From assembly GCF_002272745.1 (NCBI RefSeq), contig NZ_NPBD01000002.1, positions 558,001 through 622,000 on the forward strand: 64,000 nt of DNA, written 5' to 3'. The DNA comes from Terribacillus saccharophilus (GTDB lineage Bacteria; Bacillota; Bacilli; Bacillales; Amphibacillaceae). Below the pieces are notes generated by a model. That model ran no database searches, was not told the DNA's origin, and was given only the letters and a program-made list of their open reading frames with translations. The translations under genes were made by a program, and so were the position numbers. This document shows positions 17,385 to 26,635 of the stretch, in pieces; position 1 is the first letter of the stretch, and every line of letters starts with the position of its first letter.

Positions 17385-18305
17385 ATGCAGAAAAGACGAG
17401 TAGGTACTTCTGATCTTCAAGTTTCTGAAATTTCTTTCGGGACAATGAGTATCGGTACAGACGAGCAGCAAGGAATCCGGCTGCTTCACGAAGCGCAGGA
17501 TCTAGGTATCAATTACTTCGACACAGCAGATTTATATGATCAGGGTAAAAATGAAGAGATTGTCGGAAAAGCATTTAAAGGCAGAAGAGACAAAGTGATT
17601 CTTGCCAGCAAAGTCGGGAACAGGCTAGATCCTGGAGGTGAGTCGTGGCATTGGGATGCGAGTAAGGAATATATTGTGTCACAGATTAAAGAAAGCCTTC
17701 GCAGACTGCAGACTGATTATTTGGATCTCTACCAGCTTCACGGAGGAACGATGGACGACAATATCGACGAGACGATCGACGCATTCGAAACGTTGAAAAA
17801 AGAAGGCCTGATCCGTTATTACGGTATTTCCTCCATCCGTCCGAATGTCATCCGTGAATATGTGAAGCGTTCGAATATCGTCAGTATTATGATGCAATAC
17901 AGCTTACTGGACAGACGACCAGAAGAGCAAGTACTCGATTTTCTGACAGAAAACAATATCAGTGTATTTGCCCGCGGCAGTGTTGCCAAAGGGATGCTGA
18001 GTGACAAAGCCAGCGAGAAGGTAAAACAAAAAGGTGCAGATGGCTATCTGACTCACACCTACGAGGAGCTGATGACTGCCAGTGAAAAACTGAGTATGCT
18101 GGCTGAGCAGGAACATACTTCCGCCACCTCGCTAGCTGTGCGTTATGTGCTGCAGCACCCCTCTTTGGCCAGTGCCGTTATGGGAGCAAGTTCTTTGGAG
18201 CAGGTAAAGCAGAATGCCGAACTCTCTACTGATCAGCTGCCTGATGCAACGTACGAAAAGCTTCAGCAATTCACTCGGCAAATCACTTATACTAGCCATC
18301 GATAA
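17385..18305 (+). CDS. yqkF: aldo/keto reductase (YqkF-like)
   Basis: A 306-residue NADPH-dependent aldo/keto reductase. The catalytic Asp-Tyr-Lys set is visible in NYFDTADLYDQGKNEE (about 45-60) and KVILASKVG (about 69-77), with the histidine in YLDLYQLHGG (about 112-121). The physiological substrate is unknown. The gene is divergent from nudF, as in B. subtilis, and has a RBS AAAGGTGGG just before the ATG. It is a single-gene unit closed by a strong terminator. Confidence 0.92.
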   Translation: MQKRRVGTSDLQVSEISFGTMSIGTDEQQGIRLLHEAQDLGINYFDTADLYDQGKNEEIVGKAFKGRRDKVILASKVGNRLDPGGESWHWDASKEYIVSQIKESLRRLQTDYLDLYQLHGGTMDDNIDETIDAFETLKKEGLIRYYGISSIRPNVIREYVKRSNIVSIMMQYSLLDRRPEEQVLDFLTENNISVFARGSVAKGMLSDKASEKVKQKGADGYLTHTYEELMTASEKLSMLAEQEHTSATSLAVRYVLQHPSLASAVMGASSLEQVKQNAELSTDQLPDATYEKLQQFTRQITYTSHR

Positions 18306-18313
18306 TGCAAATT

Positions 18314-18350
18314 AGAAGCTAGCAGGAATCTCCTCTGCTAGCTTCTGTTT
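18314..18350. terminator. terminator between the aldo-keto reductase and yqkB
   Basis: AGAAGCTAGCAG (18314-18325) pairs perfectly with CTGCTAGCTTCT (18335-18346) and is followed by GTTTTATT on the plus strand. The left arm overlaps the yqkB stop codon region. On the minus strand the T-run is poor. Confidence 0.88.
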
Positions 18351-18687
18351 TATTCTCTATAAAATCCGTCTGAGTCAGGTGTGTTTGCGGAATCAGTGCG
18401 TTCAAGTAGCCTTCTTTACTGGATAAACGAAATACATTATTACTGAAATCCAGCTTCACTTCCTCGGCAAAAAACACTTCCTGCTGTTGGTCTATCAATG
18501 CGGGTAGAGCTTCACTCTCAACTTCAATATCACGCGCTCGCGGTTCTTCTGCAAGACGGACTGTCGGGATGCCATTCACCTTACAGCCGATTCCTACTGT
18601 ATCGTAAAATAAAACAAGATAACGATGTGTCTCATCTTGTAATGCTTGTATTTTTTCTAAAGCTGTTTCTGTAACCGTTAATTTCAT
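18319..18687 (-). CDS. yqkB: YqkB family protein (HesB/Fe-S biosynthesis fold)
   Basis: A 122-residue protein of the YqkB group, related in fold to HesB/IscA scaffold proteins, with KLTVTETALEKIQ at the start and the family stretch VGIGCKVNGIPTVRL. The three Cys of true IscA proteins are not all present (only one Cys in the core), so a scaffold role is uncertain. The ATG at 18687 is chosen for its GGAGGAAG binding site; an ATG six codons upstream is less likely. The last residues are encoded within the terminator hairpin. Confidence 0.8.
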   Translation of the reverse strand: MKLTVTETALEKIQALQDETHRYLVLFYDTVGIGCKVNGIPTVRLAEEPRARDIEVESEALPALIDQQQEVFFAEEVKLDFSNNVFRLSSKEGYLNALIPQTHLTQTDFIENKTEASRGDSC

Positions 18688-18701
18688 ATTGTCTTCCTCC
18701 T

Positions 18702-19490
18702 TCATTTCTTGTTGAACTGTCCGCTGAGCATTCTCTCCGCCAGACCCGGCATTAGCTGATACATCTTGCTGCCGATGCCCATCCAGCTAGGAAGGTTGAT
18801 TTCACGCTTGTTCTTTCCGATGCTAGAAATGACTTTACGGGCCACTTTATCAGGCTGCAGCATATAGCGAGCACTTGCCTCGCGATAACGTCCGCTTGGA
18901 TCAGCTGTGTCAAAAAAGTTTGTGTTCATCGGTCCAAGATTTACCGTTGTCACATGAACCCCGTATGGCTTCATCTCCTGGCGCAATCCATTGCTGAAGC
19001 CGATGATACTGTGTTTACTTGCGCCGTAAACTGCCGCCTTTGGCGTGGCTACTTTACCAGCCATCGAACCGATCATAATTACATGTCCTGTCCCCTGCTT
19101 CAGCATAACTGGAAGTATTGCTGCTGAAGCTTCCATTGCTGCCAAGGAATTAACTCGCATGGTCGTTTCTATTTGCGTTGGCTCTGTATCGGTGAAAAGA
19201 CGGAAATAACCGACGCCCGCATTATTTATCAATACATCAATACGCTGATTTTCCCTAACAATCTGCTGCAAGGCCAATTGCCATTCCACGGGGTTATTCA
19301 GATCTGCCATGTATAACGTTACATTCGTCTGGAATCGTTCTTTAAGCTCTACTGCTATCTGCTTCAGTTTATCCTCAGATCTTGCGACGAGCAGCAATTG
19401 ATAGCCAGCAGCTGCTGCTTGAACAGCCAGTTCTCTTCCAAGTCCACTTGAAGCTCCGGTAATCAACAGGCTTTTCTTGTTTGCTTCCAT
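18702..19490 (-). CDS. yqjQ: short-chain dehydrogenase/reductase (YqjQ-like)
   Basis: A Rossmann-fold SDR of about 262 residues. The cofactor motif TGASSGLG (about 11-18 from this start), NNAGVGYF, the catalytic Ser in IGSMAG and YGASKH (Tyr-x-x-x-Lys) are all intact. The lack of an acidic residue after the second strand together with ARSEDK suggests NADP use. The substrate is unknown. It lies in a minus-strand unit with yqkB and the M20 peptidase. The ATG at 19490 (MEANKKSLLITGAS) is preferred over one nine codons upstream. Confidence 0.87.
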   Translation of the reverse strand: MEANKKSLLITGASSGLGRELAVQAAAAGYQLLLVARSEDKLKQIAVELKERFQTNVTLYMADLNNPVEWQLALQQIVRENQRIDVLINNAGVGYFRLFTDTEPTQIETTMRVNSLAAMEASAAILPVMLKQGTGHVIMIGSMAGKVATPKAAVYGASKHSIIGFSNGLRQEMKPYGVHVTTVNLGPMNTNFFDTADPSGRYREASARYMLQPDKVARKVISSIGKNKREINLPSWMGIGSKMYQLMPGLAERMLSGQFNKK

Positions 19491-19529
19491 ATGCTGTACC
19501 TCTTTCTGTTTACCCATCTTTCAATATGT

Positions 19530-21149
19530 TTATGTACGGAATGCAAACTGAATGGCACGTTCCATTAAGTCTGGCAGCTTGCCAAAACTATAGTTTACTT
19601 CCAGACGCTCTGTCCACTGATGTGCATCCTTACCGTAAGGTCCCAGATGCAAAACTGGCATTTGCAACCCTTTCATCAGGTCAGCCGGCAGCGTGAATCC
19701 TTTCTGCTGCAATGGCATATTCGAGATCAGATCTTGTATTGCCGTTCTTGAAGTCGGCTTTCCAATGAAGCTGGAATCAGATAGACCCGGGAAAAACTGT
19801 ACTTCTGTCAAATCCGTAGAAAATCTAACTTTTGCATCAGACTGAATATCAGCAATCAATTTCTGTATATAAGTATCCTTCTTAGATGAAACGGCAGGAT
19901 AAAATGGCGGGCTGTAAAAAAGAACAATAACAGGAGCTAGATCATGACACATACTCACCAGTTCTTTGACAAGCTTAGTCGAAAAATCACGGTCCCCTTC
20001 CTTCCGAGTCGTTACGAGCCGGTTTTGCCTTCTTTCCACTTCTGCCTTACCAAACCGATTAACAGCATGCGCATAAAGTTCCTCATAAAACATAGTCTTA
20101 ATTTTGAAAGCTATTGGCTGAAAAGCATTCGATTTTGCCGCAGAAAGATTAGCTTTTTGCTGATAATGTCTTTCTATTTTCCTAGCAGCACGCTCCATTG
20201 CTTGCTTTAATTTTGTATTTATCTCTTGAATGGATTGTTCCAAAAACAGCACATTGTACATCGTCACTGCAGATACAGGAGTCTGCACAGAATATGCCTC
20301 TTTCAGATCACGCAGCATTAAGCTTACCGGCGGCGGAGTCACTTCTCCGTCCACTTCTTCAATGAAAGACTCCTGCAGCTCCAATTCCTGTGACAGATAA
20401 CTGATCATCAGGTTAGCATTCAGTCCCCCAAAGGGCTCGCCCACATGTGTTTCCTTGCCATAACAAAAGAATCCGGGCAGTACTTTACCGATGGAACCGC
20501 TATACATATAATTACCTGTATCACCTGGGTATTTGCTGAACACAGGTTCACCGTTCATGCATAATTTATATACCAGCTCCTCAGTGGTCTGCAGCTGCTG
20601 GAGCACTTCGAGTGCTCGAAGCATACCGGCAGAATTCACCTCTTCATCCGGTACTGTCAACAATAGGATATTTCCGTCGAAACTATCATCCATTGCACGC
20701 TCTAACATGGAAAGATGGATTGCCAGCCCCGCCTTCATATCCATCGTCCCTCTCCCAAAAAGCCATTCTCCTTGCTGAATTTCGCTTTTAATATACGCTG
20801 GCAGTTCTACTTCATCATTCAGATAAGCCGCAGTCAGGTCATGCACTTTAGTGGCTAGATGCTGGAACGTGCCAAAGTCCTCTGTCCCAACGACGTCAAA
20901 GTGACTGAGCAGGATAATAGTATCTTTTTTGTCAGATTTCTTTACTAGTGCCGTTAGAAGCTGACGCCCGTCCTTCAACGGATAAAGCTGCAAATGACTT
21001 GGATGCTGCTGGAAGTAATGCTTTTGTTCCAGAAGGGCATGAACATGCTCCGGAAAACGGATCTCTTCGGGAGAACCTGTAATACTCTCGATTTCGACAA
21101 GCTCTGCCAGTAATGAAACTAATTCGTCCTTCGATTGCCACTGTTTCAT
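19530..21149 (-). CDS. yqjN: M20 family peptidase/deacylase (YqjN/RocB-like)
   Basis: About 539 residues, close to B. subtilis YqjN and related to RocB of arginine use. The metal-site motifs LLSHFDVVG, GRGTMDMKAGLA and VPDEEVNSAG follow the M20 pattern. Family members hydrolyse acyl or amino-acid amide bonds; the true substrate is not known. The ATG at 21149 (MKQWQSKDELV) has AAAGGA nine bases upstream, so the longer frame with 15 extra residues is not used. The gene lies head-to-head with the phosphodiesterase gene at 21229. Confidence 0.85.
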   Translation of the reverse strand: MKQWQSKDELVSLLAELVEIESITGSPEEIRFPEHVHALLEQKHYFQQHPSHLQLYPLKDGRQLLTALVKKSDKKDTIILLSHFDVVGTEDFGTFQHLATKVHDLTAAYLNDEVELPAYIKSEIQQGEWLFGRGTMDMKAGLAIHLSMLERAMDDSFDGNILLLTVPDEEVNSAGMLRALEVLQQLQTTEELVYKLCMNGEPVFSKYPGDTGNYMYSGSIGKVLPGFFCYGKETHVGEPFGGLNANLMISYLSQELELQESFIEEVDGEVTPPPVSLMLRDLKEAYSVQTPVSAVTMYNVLFLEQSIQEINTKLKQAMERAARKIERHYQQKANLSAAKSNAFQPIAFKIKTMFYEELYAHAVNRFGKAEVERRQNRLVTTRKEGDRDFSTKLVKELVSMCHDLAPVIVLFYSPPFYPAVSSKKDTYIQKLIADIQSDAKVRFSTDLTEVQFFPGLSDSSFIGKPTSRTAIQDLISNMPLQQKGFTLPADLMKGLQMPVLHLGPYGKDAHQWTERLEVNYSFGKLPDLMERAIQFAFRT

Positions 21150-21168
21150 GCATGCACGTCCTTTCAAA

Positions 21169-21197
21169 TTGACTTTTGCCAGTTTTTCTCGCACAAT
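21169..21197 (+). promoter_or_regulatory. candidate sigma-A promoter for the phosphodiesterase gene
   Basis: TTGACT (21169-21174) and CACAAT (21192-21197), 17 bases apart, lie about 30 bases before the ATG at 21229. Confidence 0.45.
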
Positions 21198-21228
21198 TCA
21201 ACTATACGTCCAAGTTCGGGGTGAAACC

Positions 21229-21966
21229 ATGTCTACCAAAATCTTTGCACATCGCGGTGCCAGCAAATATGCACCGGAAAATACGATGGCCGCTTTTCGA
21301 CTGGCAGAACTGATGCAGGCTGACGGCATCGAAACCGATGTGCAGCTGACGAAAGACCAAGTACCTGTCATCATTCATGATGAAACAATCAATCGCACGA
21401 CGAACAAACGTGGATTGGTTCGGAATCTTACATATGAAGAACTAAGCCAAGCAGATGCCGGCGCCTGGTTCTCCCGTGACTATGCCGGTGAGAGAATCAT
21501 TTCTTTAGATGTTTTTCTGCAATGGATAAAAAAGACCCCTATGCTTCTCAACCTGGAGCTTAAGACGAATAAGTATCCTTACCCTGGTATCGAGGAAATA
21601 GTCTTACAGCGCCTCACGGACCATGGGATGAAAGATAGGACGACCTTATCAAGCTTTAACACAGATACTATTCGCCGTATTTCTGACCTGGATGACGCTA
21701 TAGATACAGGCTTCCTTACATCAAGACGGCCCCGTCAGCTTTTCTCCTTGATGGAAGAAATAGGAGCGAAGGCCTTACACCCGAAATACCGCTTGCTGAA
21801 TAAGAAACTTATTCAGGATTGCTTGCAGCATTACGTGCCCATTCGGGTATATACAGTCAACCAGCCACTTTATATACTGCGTGCTCTTGAAGCGAATTGT
21901 GATGTTATCATCTCGGATGTCCCAGATCGGGCACTAGAATTGCAAAAGGGCTATATTACTAGTTAA
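21229..21966 (+). CDS. glycerophosphodiester phosphodiesterase
   Basis: A 245-residue cytosolic GDPD/UgpQ-type enzyme. The catalytic HRGASKYAPENTMAAF (His and Glu-Asn), then GIETDVQLTKD and VIIHDETINRTT are the classic active-site segments; VNQPLYI and VIISDVPD mark the C-terminal TIM-barrel strands. It releases glycerol 3-phosphate from glycerophosphodiesters. The ATG at 21229 (MSTKIFAHRG) with GGGGTGA upstream is chosen over a frame opening 27 codons earlier. No signal peptide. Confidence 0.92.
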   Translation: MSTKIFAHRGASKYAPENTMAAFRLAELMQADGIETDVQLTKDQVPVIIHDETINRTTNKRGLVRNLTYEELSQADAGAWFSRDYAGERIISLDVFLQWIKKTPMLLNLELKTNKYPYPGIEEIVLQRLTDHGMKDRTTLSSFNTDTIRRISDLDDAIDTGFLTSRRPRQLFSLMEEIGAKALHPKYRLLNKKLIQDCLQHYVPIRVYTVNQPLYILRALEANCDVIISDVPDRALELQKGYITS

Positions 21967-21988
21967 TCAAACAATCGGAGGTCCTACA

Positions 21989-23011
21989 ATGGCTACACCT
22001 AAATTATTTCAGCCTATCACTTACAAAAACCGTACCTTTAAAAATCGCATTGTCGTCTCCCCGATGTGTATGTACAGCGTCGAAGAAAAAGATGGCAAAG
22101 TCACTCCTTTTCATATCACCCACTATGAAAGCAGGGCGATTGGGCAAGCTGGACTTGTTTTCTTGGAATCTACGGCTGTTACACCAGAAGGAAGAATATC
22201 AGATCAAGATCTTGGCATCTGGTCTGATGATCATATAGAAGGACTTCGGACTGTCAGTAAAAGAATTCAAGCTCATGGTAGCAAAAGTGGTATTCAGCTT
22301 GGTCATGCCGGCAGAAAATCAAGAGCGGAGAATCCAATTGTCGCACCAAGTAATTTGCCATGGGATGGTGAATCCATCGCACCAGAAGCTTTGACAGAAG
22401 AAAAGATAAACGAATTGGTCGACGCTTATCGTAAGGCTGCCAGCCGTACAAAGGAAGCTGGATTCGATGTAATTGAGATTCATGCTGCTCACGGCTATCT
22501 AATCAATCAGTTTCTCTCTCCACTGACAAACAAGCGAATTGATGCCTATGGAGGAGCACGCGAAAATCGATACCGTTTCCTTCGGGAAGTGCTCGATGCA
22601 GTCAAAGAAGTATGGGATGGTCCATTATTCGTCCGTATTTCAGCTGATGAATATGCAGACGGCGGTAATGGCATAAATGATTTTATTTACTACAGCATTG
22701 AAATGAAACGACAAGGTGTCGATTTGATCGACTGCAGCACAGGAGGAGTAGTCCCTGAGGGTCCATCCACTGTATACCCAGGCTATCAAGTAGTTCATGC
22801 AGAACGGATACGAAAGCATGCTCTTGTCGATACTGCAGCTGTCGGCTTAATTACTAACGGACAAATGGCTGAGGAAATATTGCAAAATGAACGGGCAGAC
22901 CTTGTCTTTGTCGCGCGCGCAATGCTGCGAAATCCGTATTGGCCGCTCGAAGCAGCCGAACAGTTGAACTATAGATTGGAAGCGCCGGCCACTTACAAGC
23001 GAGGCTGGTAA
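21989..23011 (+). CDS. namA: NADPH dehydrogenase NamA (old yellow enzyme)
   Basis: A 340-residue FMN enzyme, orthologue of B. subtilis YqjM. Visible are VVSPMCMYSVEEKDG (Cys and Tyr at the flavin), IQLGHAGRKS, the active-site IHAAHGYLINQFLSPLTNKR and ISADEY. It reduces activated alkenes and nitro compounds with NADPH and is linked to oxidative-stress detoxification. A GGAGG site sits before the ATG. It is 22 bases after the phosphodiesterase and 19 before rnz, so the three may be co-transcribed. Confidence 0.96.
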   Translation: MATPKLFQPITYKNRTFKNRIVVSPMCMYSVEEKDGKVTPFHITHYESRAIGQAGLVFLESTAVTPEGRISDQDLGIWSDDHIEGLRTVSKRIQAHGSKSGIQLGHAGRKSRAENPIVAPSNLPWDGESIAPEALTEEKINELVDAYRKAASRTKEAGFDVIEIHAAHGYLINQFLSPLTNKRIDAYGGARENRYRFLREVLDAVKEVWDGPLFVRISADEYADGGNGINDFIYYSIEMKRQGVDLIDCSTGGVVPEGPSTVYPGYQVVHAERIRKHALVDTAAVGLITNGQMAEEILQNERADLVFVARAMLRNPYWPLEAAEQLNYRLEAPATYKRGW

Positions 23012-23030
23012 CTGCAGGAGGCTTTTTATT

Positions 23031-23966
23031 ATGGAACTACATTTTCTAGGAACAGGTGCAGGATTGCCATCAAAAGATCGAAATGTAACGAGCATCTGTC
23101 TGTCGATGCCGCAAGAACGGCAAGCAGTCTGGATGTTTGATTGCGGCGAGGCGACCCAGCATCAGCTGCTTTATTCACCGTTAAAGCCTGGTAAAATCGA
23201 AAAAATCTTTATCACTCACTTGCATGGGGATCATATATATGGATTGCCTGGTTTGTTATCGACCCGCTCGTTCCAGCAATCCGATCTGCAGCTGGAAATC
23301 TACGGACCGTTAGGCATCAAGGAATTCATCGAAGTCTCCTTGCGCGTCAGTGGAAGTAATGTGGCAAGCTCCCTTATCATCCACGAGATTGAACCAGGGC
23401 GAATTTTCGAAGATGAAGGCTGGACAGTCGATGCCGTACAGCTTTCTCACGGCATCCCCTGCCTCGGATATATTGTGGAAGAAAAAGCAGTGCAAGGGGA
23501 ACTTAAAGTAGAGAAACTCAGACATTTGGGTATCTCTCCTGGCCCGATTTATCGTCAAATCAAAAACCAGGAAATTACTGAATTGCCTGATGGGCAGCAA
23601 ATTAAAAGATCTGATGTTGTCGGCCCGGACAAGCCGGGCAGAAAAATAGCTATTTTAGGTGACACAACCTATCTGCCTGAGCTTAAGGATAACGTGGAAG
23701 GCGCTGACATCCTCGTTCATGAGTCAACTTTTTCCGCAGATGAACCAGAAATGGCGAAGGCTTATGGCCATTCCACAGCTTTACAAGCAGCATGCTTAGC
23801 TAGCGATGCCAATGTAAAAAAATTAATCTTAACCCATATCTCGGCACGATATCACCAAGACGATGCACAGATATTAGCAGAACAAGCTCGGACCGTTTTC
23901 CCTGAAACAGAGCTGGCAGAAGATATGCGTGTCTTCGATATACCTAAAAATAGCAGCGATTCATGA
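23031..23966 (+). CDS. rnz: ribonuclease Z
   Basis: A 311-residue metallo-beta-lactamase fold endonuclease that trims the 3' end of tRNA precursors. The zinc motif THLHGDHIYGLPG (about residues 62-74), LSHGIPCLGY, LGDTTYLPEL and the HIS-containing LTHISARYHQDDA are intact. The start MELHFLGTGAGLPS is conserved. It is followed directly by a strong bidirectional terminator that overlaps its stop codon. Confidence 0.97.
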   Translation: MELHFLGTGAGLPSKDRNVTSICLSMPQERQAVWMFDCGEATQHQLLYSPLKPGKIEKIFITHLHGDHIYGLPGLLSTRSFQQSDLQLEIYGPLGIKEFIEVSLRVSGSNVASSLIIHEIEPGRIFEDEGWTVDAVQLSHGIPCLGYIVEEKAVQGELKVEKLRHLGISPGPIYRQIKNQEITELPDGQQIKRSDVVGPDKPGRKIAILGDTTYLPELKDNVEGADILVHESTFSADEPEMAKAYGHSTALQAACLASDANVKKLILTHISARYHQDDAQILAEQARTVFPETELAEDMRVFDIPKNSSDS

Positions 23967-23985
23967 GAATCGCTGCTATTTTTTA
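23946..23985. terminator. bidirectional terminator between rnz and dinB
   Basis: AAATAGCAGCGATTC pairs with GAATCGCTGCTATTTTTT across a short loop. The rnz stop codon lies within the hairpin and the dinB stop lies in the T-run, so it serves both converging genes. Confidence 0.94.
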
Positions 23986-25208
23986 TAGTCATCAAGAAAA
24001 TCCTTTTGGAAGCTTGTTCTCATACTATCTGAAGATGATGAATGTAAAGTTCGGAAAGGGTTTTTCCCAAATTTAGCTGTCAGTTGATCGATTGCTTGAT
24101 ATAATCCCTCTTTTGATGCTTCTTTTTCATATGTGAACAAATCAAGTTGCTTGCCAACTTCCTTTTTTTCCGCCACATCAAAAACACTGACACCTAACAA
24201 ACGAATCGGTTCCCCGTTCCAATGCTTCTGCAGCAAGGATTGCGCATGATTGAACACCTCATTCGCTGATTCCATAAAATGCTGCAGCTTCATACTTCGA
24301 GTGATTGTTTTACGATCATGGTAACGGATCATAAGCTGTATACCCTTTGCAATCGCTTCTTTCCGGTGCATACGTTTCTCCACACTTCTAGATAAATCCC
24401 TCAGTAGCTTATCCAATTCTTTATCATCGGTTGTGTCCTGTGGAAGTGTCTGCGAGCTTCCGATACTTTTGAAACTGTTTACCGCTTCTGGATCAACTGG
24501 TCTGTCATCTAAACCATTGGCCCTATTTGCCAGTCTCTCCCCGTTTATACCAAAGACGCGTTTTAACTGGTATATATCCTTATGAGCTAAGTCACCAATT
24601 GTCTTAATACCGAGCGACCGCATTTTCTCTGCAGTCTTTTCTCCGACACCGTACATTTCTTCAATTGGAAGCGGCCACAGCAATTCAGGAATATCCCGCT
24701 TTCGCAATATAGTGATGCCAAGCGGTTTCTTCATATCTGAGGCCATCTTGGCAAGAAATTTATTCGGAGCGATCCCGATGCTGCAAGGTAAATCCAACTC
24801 CTTCAAGATACGGTCCTGAATTGTTTGGGCAATTTCCAAGGAAGATCCCAGATGAGCATAATCCGTTACATCCATATATCCTTCATCTATGGAAACCGGC
24901 TGAATAACTGGCGTCACTTCCTGCAGGATTTTAAACATCTCACTGGAAGCTTTCCGGTACCGTTCAAAGTTCGGGCGCAGCACGAGCAATTCGGGGCATA
25001 AGCGCCTCGCTTCCCAGAGCGTCATTGTCGTTCGAACACCCTTTTTCCTCGCTTCATAGCTGCTTGTTACGACGATACCTTTCCGCTCGGCAGGATTTCC
25101 GCATATGGCGAGCGGCTTTCCACGGAGCGATGGATCATATGCCATCTCAACCGAAGCATAAAAACTATTCATATCCACATGGAAAATCGCCCTTCCTTTT
25201 GGCTGCAT
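23976..25208 (-). CDS. dinB: DNA polymerase IV (Y family)
   Basis: A 410-residue translesion polymerase. Palm motifs FHVDMNSFYASVE (about 9-21) and SIDEGYMDVT (about 103-112) contain the metal-binding Asp and Glu residues; the helix-hairpin-helix GVGEKTAEKMRSLGI and the little-finger domain follow. A beta-clamp binding motif QLDLFTYE is near residue 366. It corresponds by position to B. subtilis PolYA (YqjH). No clear LexA box was found upstream. Confidence 0.95.
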   Translation of the reverse strand: MQPKGRAIFHVDMNSFYASVEMAYDPSLRGKPLAICGNPAERKGIVVTSSYEARKKGVRTTMTLWEARRLCPELLVLRPNFERYRKASSEMFKILQEVTPVIQPVSIDEGYMDVTDYAHLGSSLEIAQTIQDRILKELDLPCSIGIAPNKFLAKMASDMKKPLGITILRKRDIPELLWPLPIEEMYGVGEKTAEKMRSLGIKTIGDLAHKDIYQLKRVFGINGERLANRANGLDDRPVDPEAVNSFKSIGSSQTLPQDTTDDKELDKLLRDLSRSVEKRMHRKEAIAKGIQLMIRYHDRKTITRSMKLQHFMESANEVFNHAQSLLQKHWNGEPIRLLGVSVFDVAEKKEVGKQLDLFTYEKEASKEGLYQAIDQLTAKFGKNPFRTLHSSSSDSMRTSFQKDFLDDYKK

Positions 25209-25256
25209 GCTGTCCCTCCTCTCGATACGAACTGTCGTTCTTATTATACCATGCTT

Positions 25257-25290
25257 GCAAAAAAAGTAGGAGGCATGTGCCTCCTACTTA
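25257..25290 (-). terminator. terminator of yqjE
   Basis: A perfect hairpin AAGTAGGAGGCA / TGCCTCCTACTT followed on the minus strand by seven T, directly after the yqjE stop codon. Confidence 0.92.
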
Positions 25291-26418
25291 TCAGTTGTTT
25301 GCAACTTCACGGATGATGGCTGCTACTAGTTCAGCTGTTTTAACCAATTCAGCTACTGGAATACGCTCATTAGTTGTATGGATTTCTTCATAGCCGACAG
25401 ACAGGTTGACGGTCGGAATTCCAAAGCCTGCAATTACATTCGCATCACTGCCGCCGCCACTTCTTGTTAAGTTACTGTCACGCCCAATGGTTTTCGCCGC
25501 AGCACGAGCAACTTCGACAACACGGTCTCCAGCTTGCTGCTTATAACCTGGGTACATGACTTTTACTTCTACTTCTGCTCGGCCGCCCATATCTTCGGCA
25601 GTCTGTTCAAAAGCACGTTTCATCTTCTGAACTTGCTCTTCCATCTTACTTGTTTCCAAGGATCTTGCTTCTGCCAGGATTTCGACGTAATCACAAACTA
25701 TATTTGTCTGTTTACCACCAGCGAAGCTTCCAATATTCGCGGTTGTTTCTTCATCAATTCTTCCAAGAGGCATCTTCGAAATTGCTCTTGCTGCTAACGT
25801 TATAGCAGAAATCCCTTTTTCAGGTGCCACACCGGCATGTGCAGTCTTTCCATAAATCTTGGCCAGCACCTTTGCTTGCGTTGGAGCTGCCACGACAATG
25901 TCACCAACAGGGCCATCGCTGTCAATTGCATACCCAAATGAAGCTGTCAGCAGGGATGGATCTAACGCCCGGCTTCCGACAAGTCCGGATTCCTCACCTG
26001 CTGTGATAATGAACTGCACAGTGCCATGCGGCAATTCCTGCTCTTTATAAACCTTGATAGTTTCAAGGATTGCGGCCAGTCCAGCTTTATCATCGGCACC
26101 GAGAATAGTCGTTCCGTCGCTTGTAATATATCCGTCCTTGATCTGCGGTTTGATTCCTTGGCCAGGAACCACTGTATCCATATGAGAAGTGAAATAAATT
26201 GTTTCAGCTGACTCGACATTACCTTTCCATGTACAAATCAAATTGTTTGCTCCGTGGCCAGTTTTCGCCATTGACTCATCTTCTTGTACTTGCACACCTA
26301 GTTCGGTGAATTTTCTTTTCAGCACTTCAGCGATTTCTTTTTCATTCCCTGTTTCCGAATCAACTTGGACTAATTCGAAGAACTCTTCGACTAAACGATC
26401 TTCATTCATTTTAATCAT
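25291..26418 (-). CDS. yqjE: M20/M42 peptidase, PepT-like (YqjE)
   Basis: A 375-residue zinc aminopeptidase-like protein. Metal and catalytic motifs: FTSHMDTVVPGQG (about 76-88), ILGADDKAGLAA (about 106-117), ITAGEESGLVGS (about 140-151) and YGKTAHAGVAPEKG of the lid domain. It resembles PepT tripeptidases, but B. subtilis YqjE is uncharacterised. The ATG at 26418 has AGGAG eight bases upstream. Confidence 0.9.
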   Translation of the reverse strand: MIKMNEDRLVEEFFELVQVDSETGNEKEIAEVLKRKFTELGVQVQEDESMAKTGHGANNLICTWKGNVESAETIYFTSHMDTVVPGQGIKPQIKDGYITSDGTTILGADDKAGLAAILETIKVYKEQELPHGTVQFIITAGEESGLVGSRALDPSLLTASFGYAIDSDGPVGDIVVAAPTQAKVLAKIYGKTAHAGVAPEKGISAITLAARAISKMPLGRIDEETTANIGSFAGGKQTNIVCDYVEILAEARSLETSKMEEQVQKMKRAFEQTAEDMGGRAEVEVKVMYPGYKQQAGDRVVEVARAAAKTIGRDSNLTRSGGGSDANVIAGFGIPTVNLSVGYEEIHTTNERIPVAELVKTAELVAAIIREVANN

Positions 26419-26512
26419 ATTATGTACTCCTATTCTATCTGTTGGTTTCTCCTTGTCCCCTTACCTGCTTCCCTGTACAATGGACATAAACAGATAAGGG
26501 GGGTCCGCTACA

Positions 26513-26635
26513 TTGGCCAAGCATAACAAAAAAAGATCTAAGCAAAATATTGCCATGAAATTCATGGTTTACTTAATGATATTCACAATGCTTATCTCTA
26601 CACTCGCAATTACCCTGAGCTATTTTGTCTTTTAG
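26513..26635 (+). CDS. Prli42-like membrane miniprotein (DUF4044)
   Basis: A 40-residue protein with a TTG start and the binding site AAGGGGGG nine bases upstream. A basic N-terminus (AKHNKKRSKQN) is followed by one membrane helix (FMVYLMIFTMLISTLAI) and the ending LSYFVF. This layout, short basic head, YLM-M-STL helix and aromatic tail, fits the Prli42/DUF4044 miniproteins that anchor the stressosome to the membrane in Listeria. The assignment rests on pattern, not on an alignment. Its last nine codons overlap the end of the convergent L,D-transpeptidase gene. Confidence 0.62.
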   Translation: MAKHNKKRSKQNIAMKFMVYLMIFTMLISTLAITLSYFVF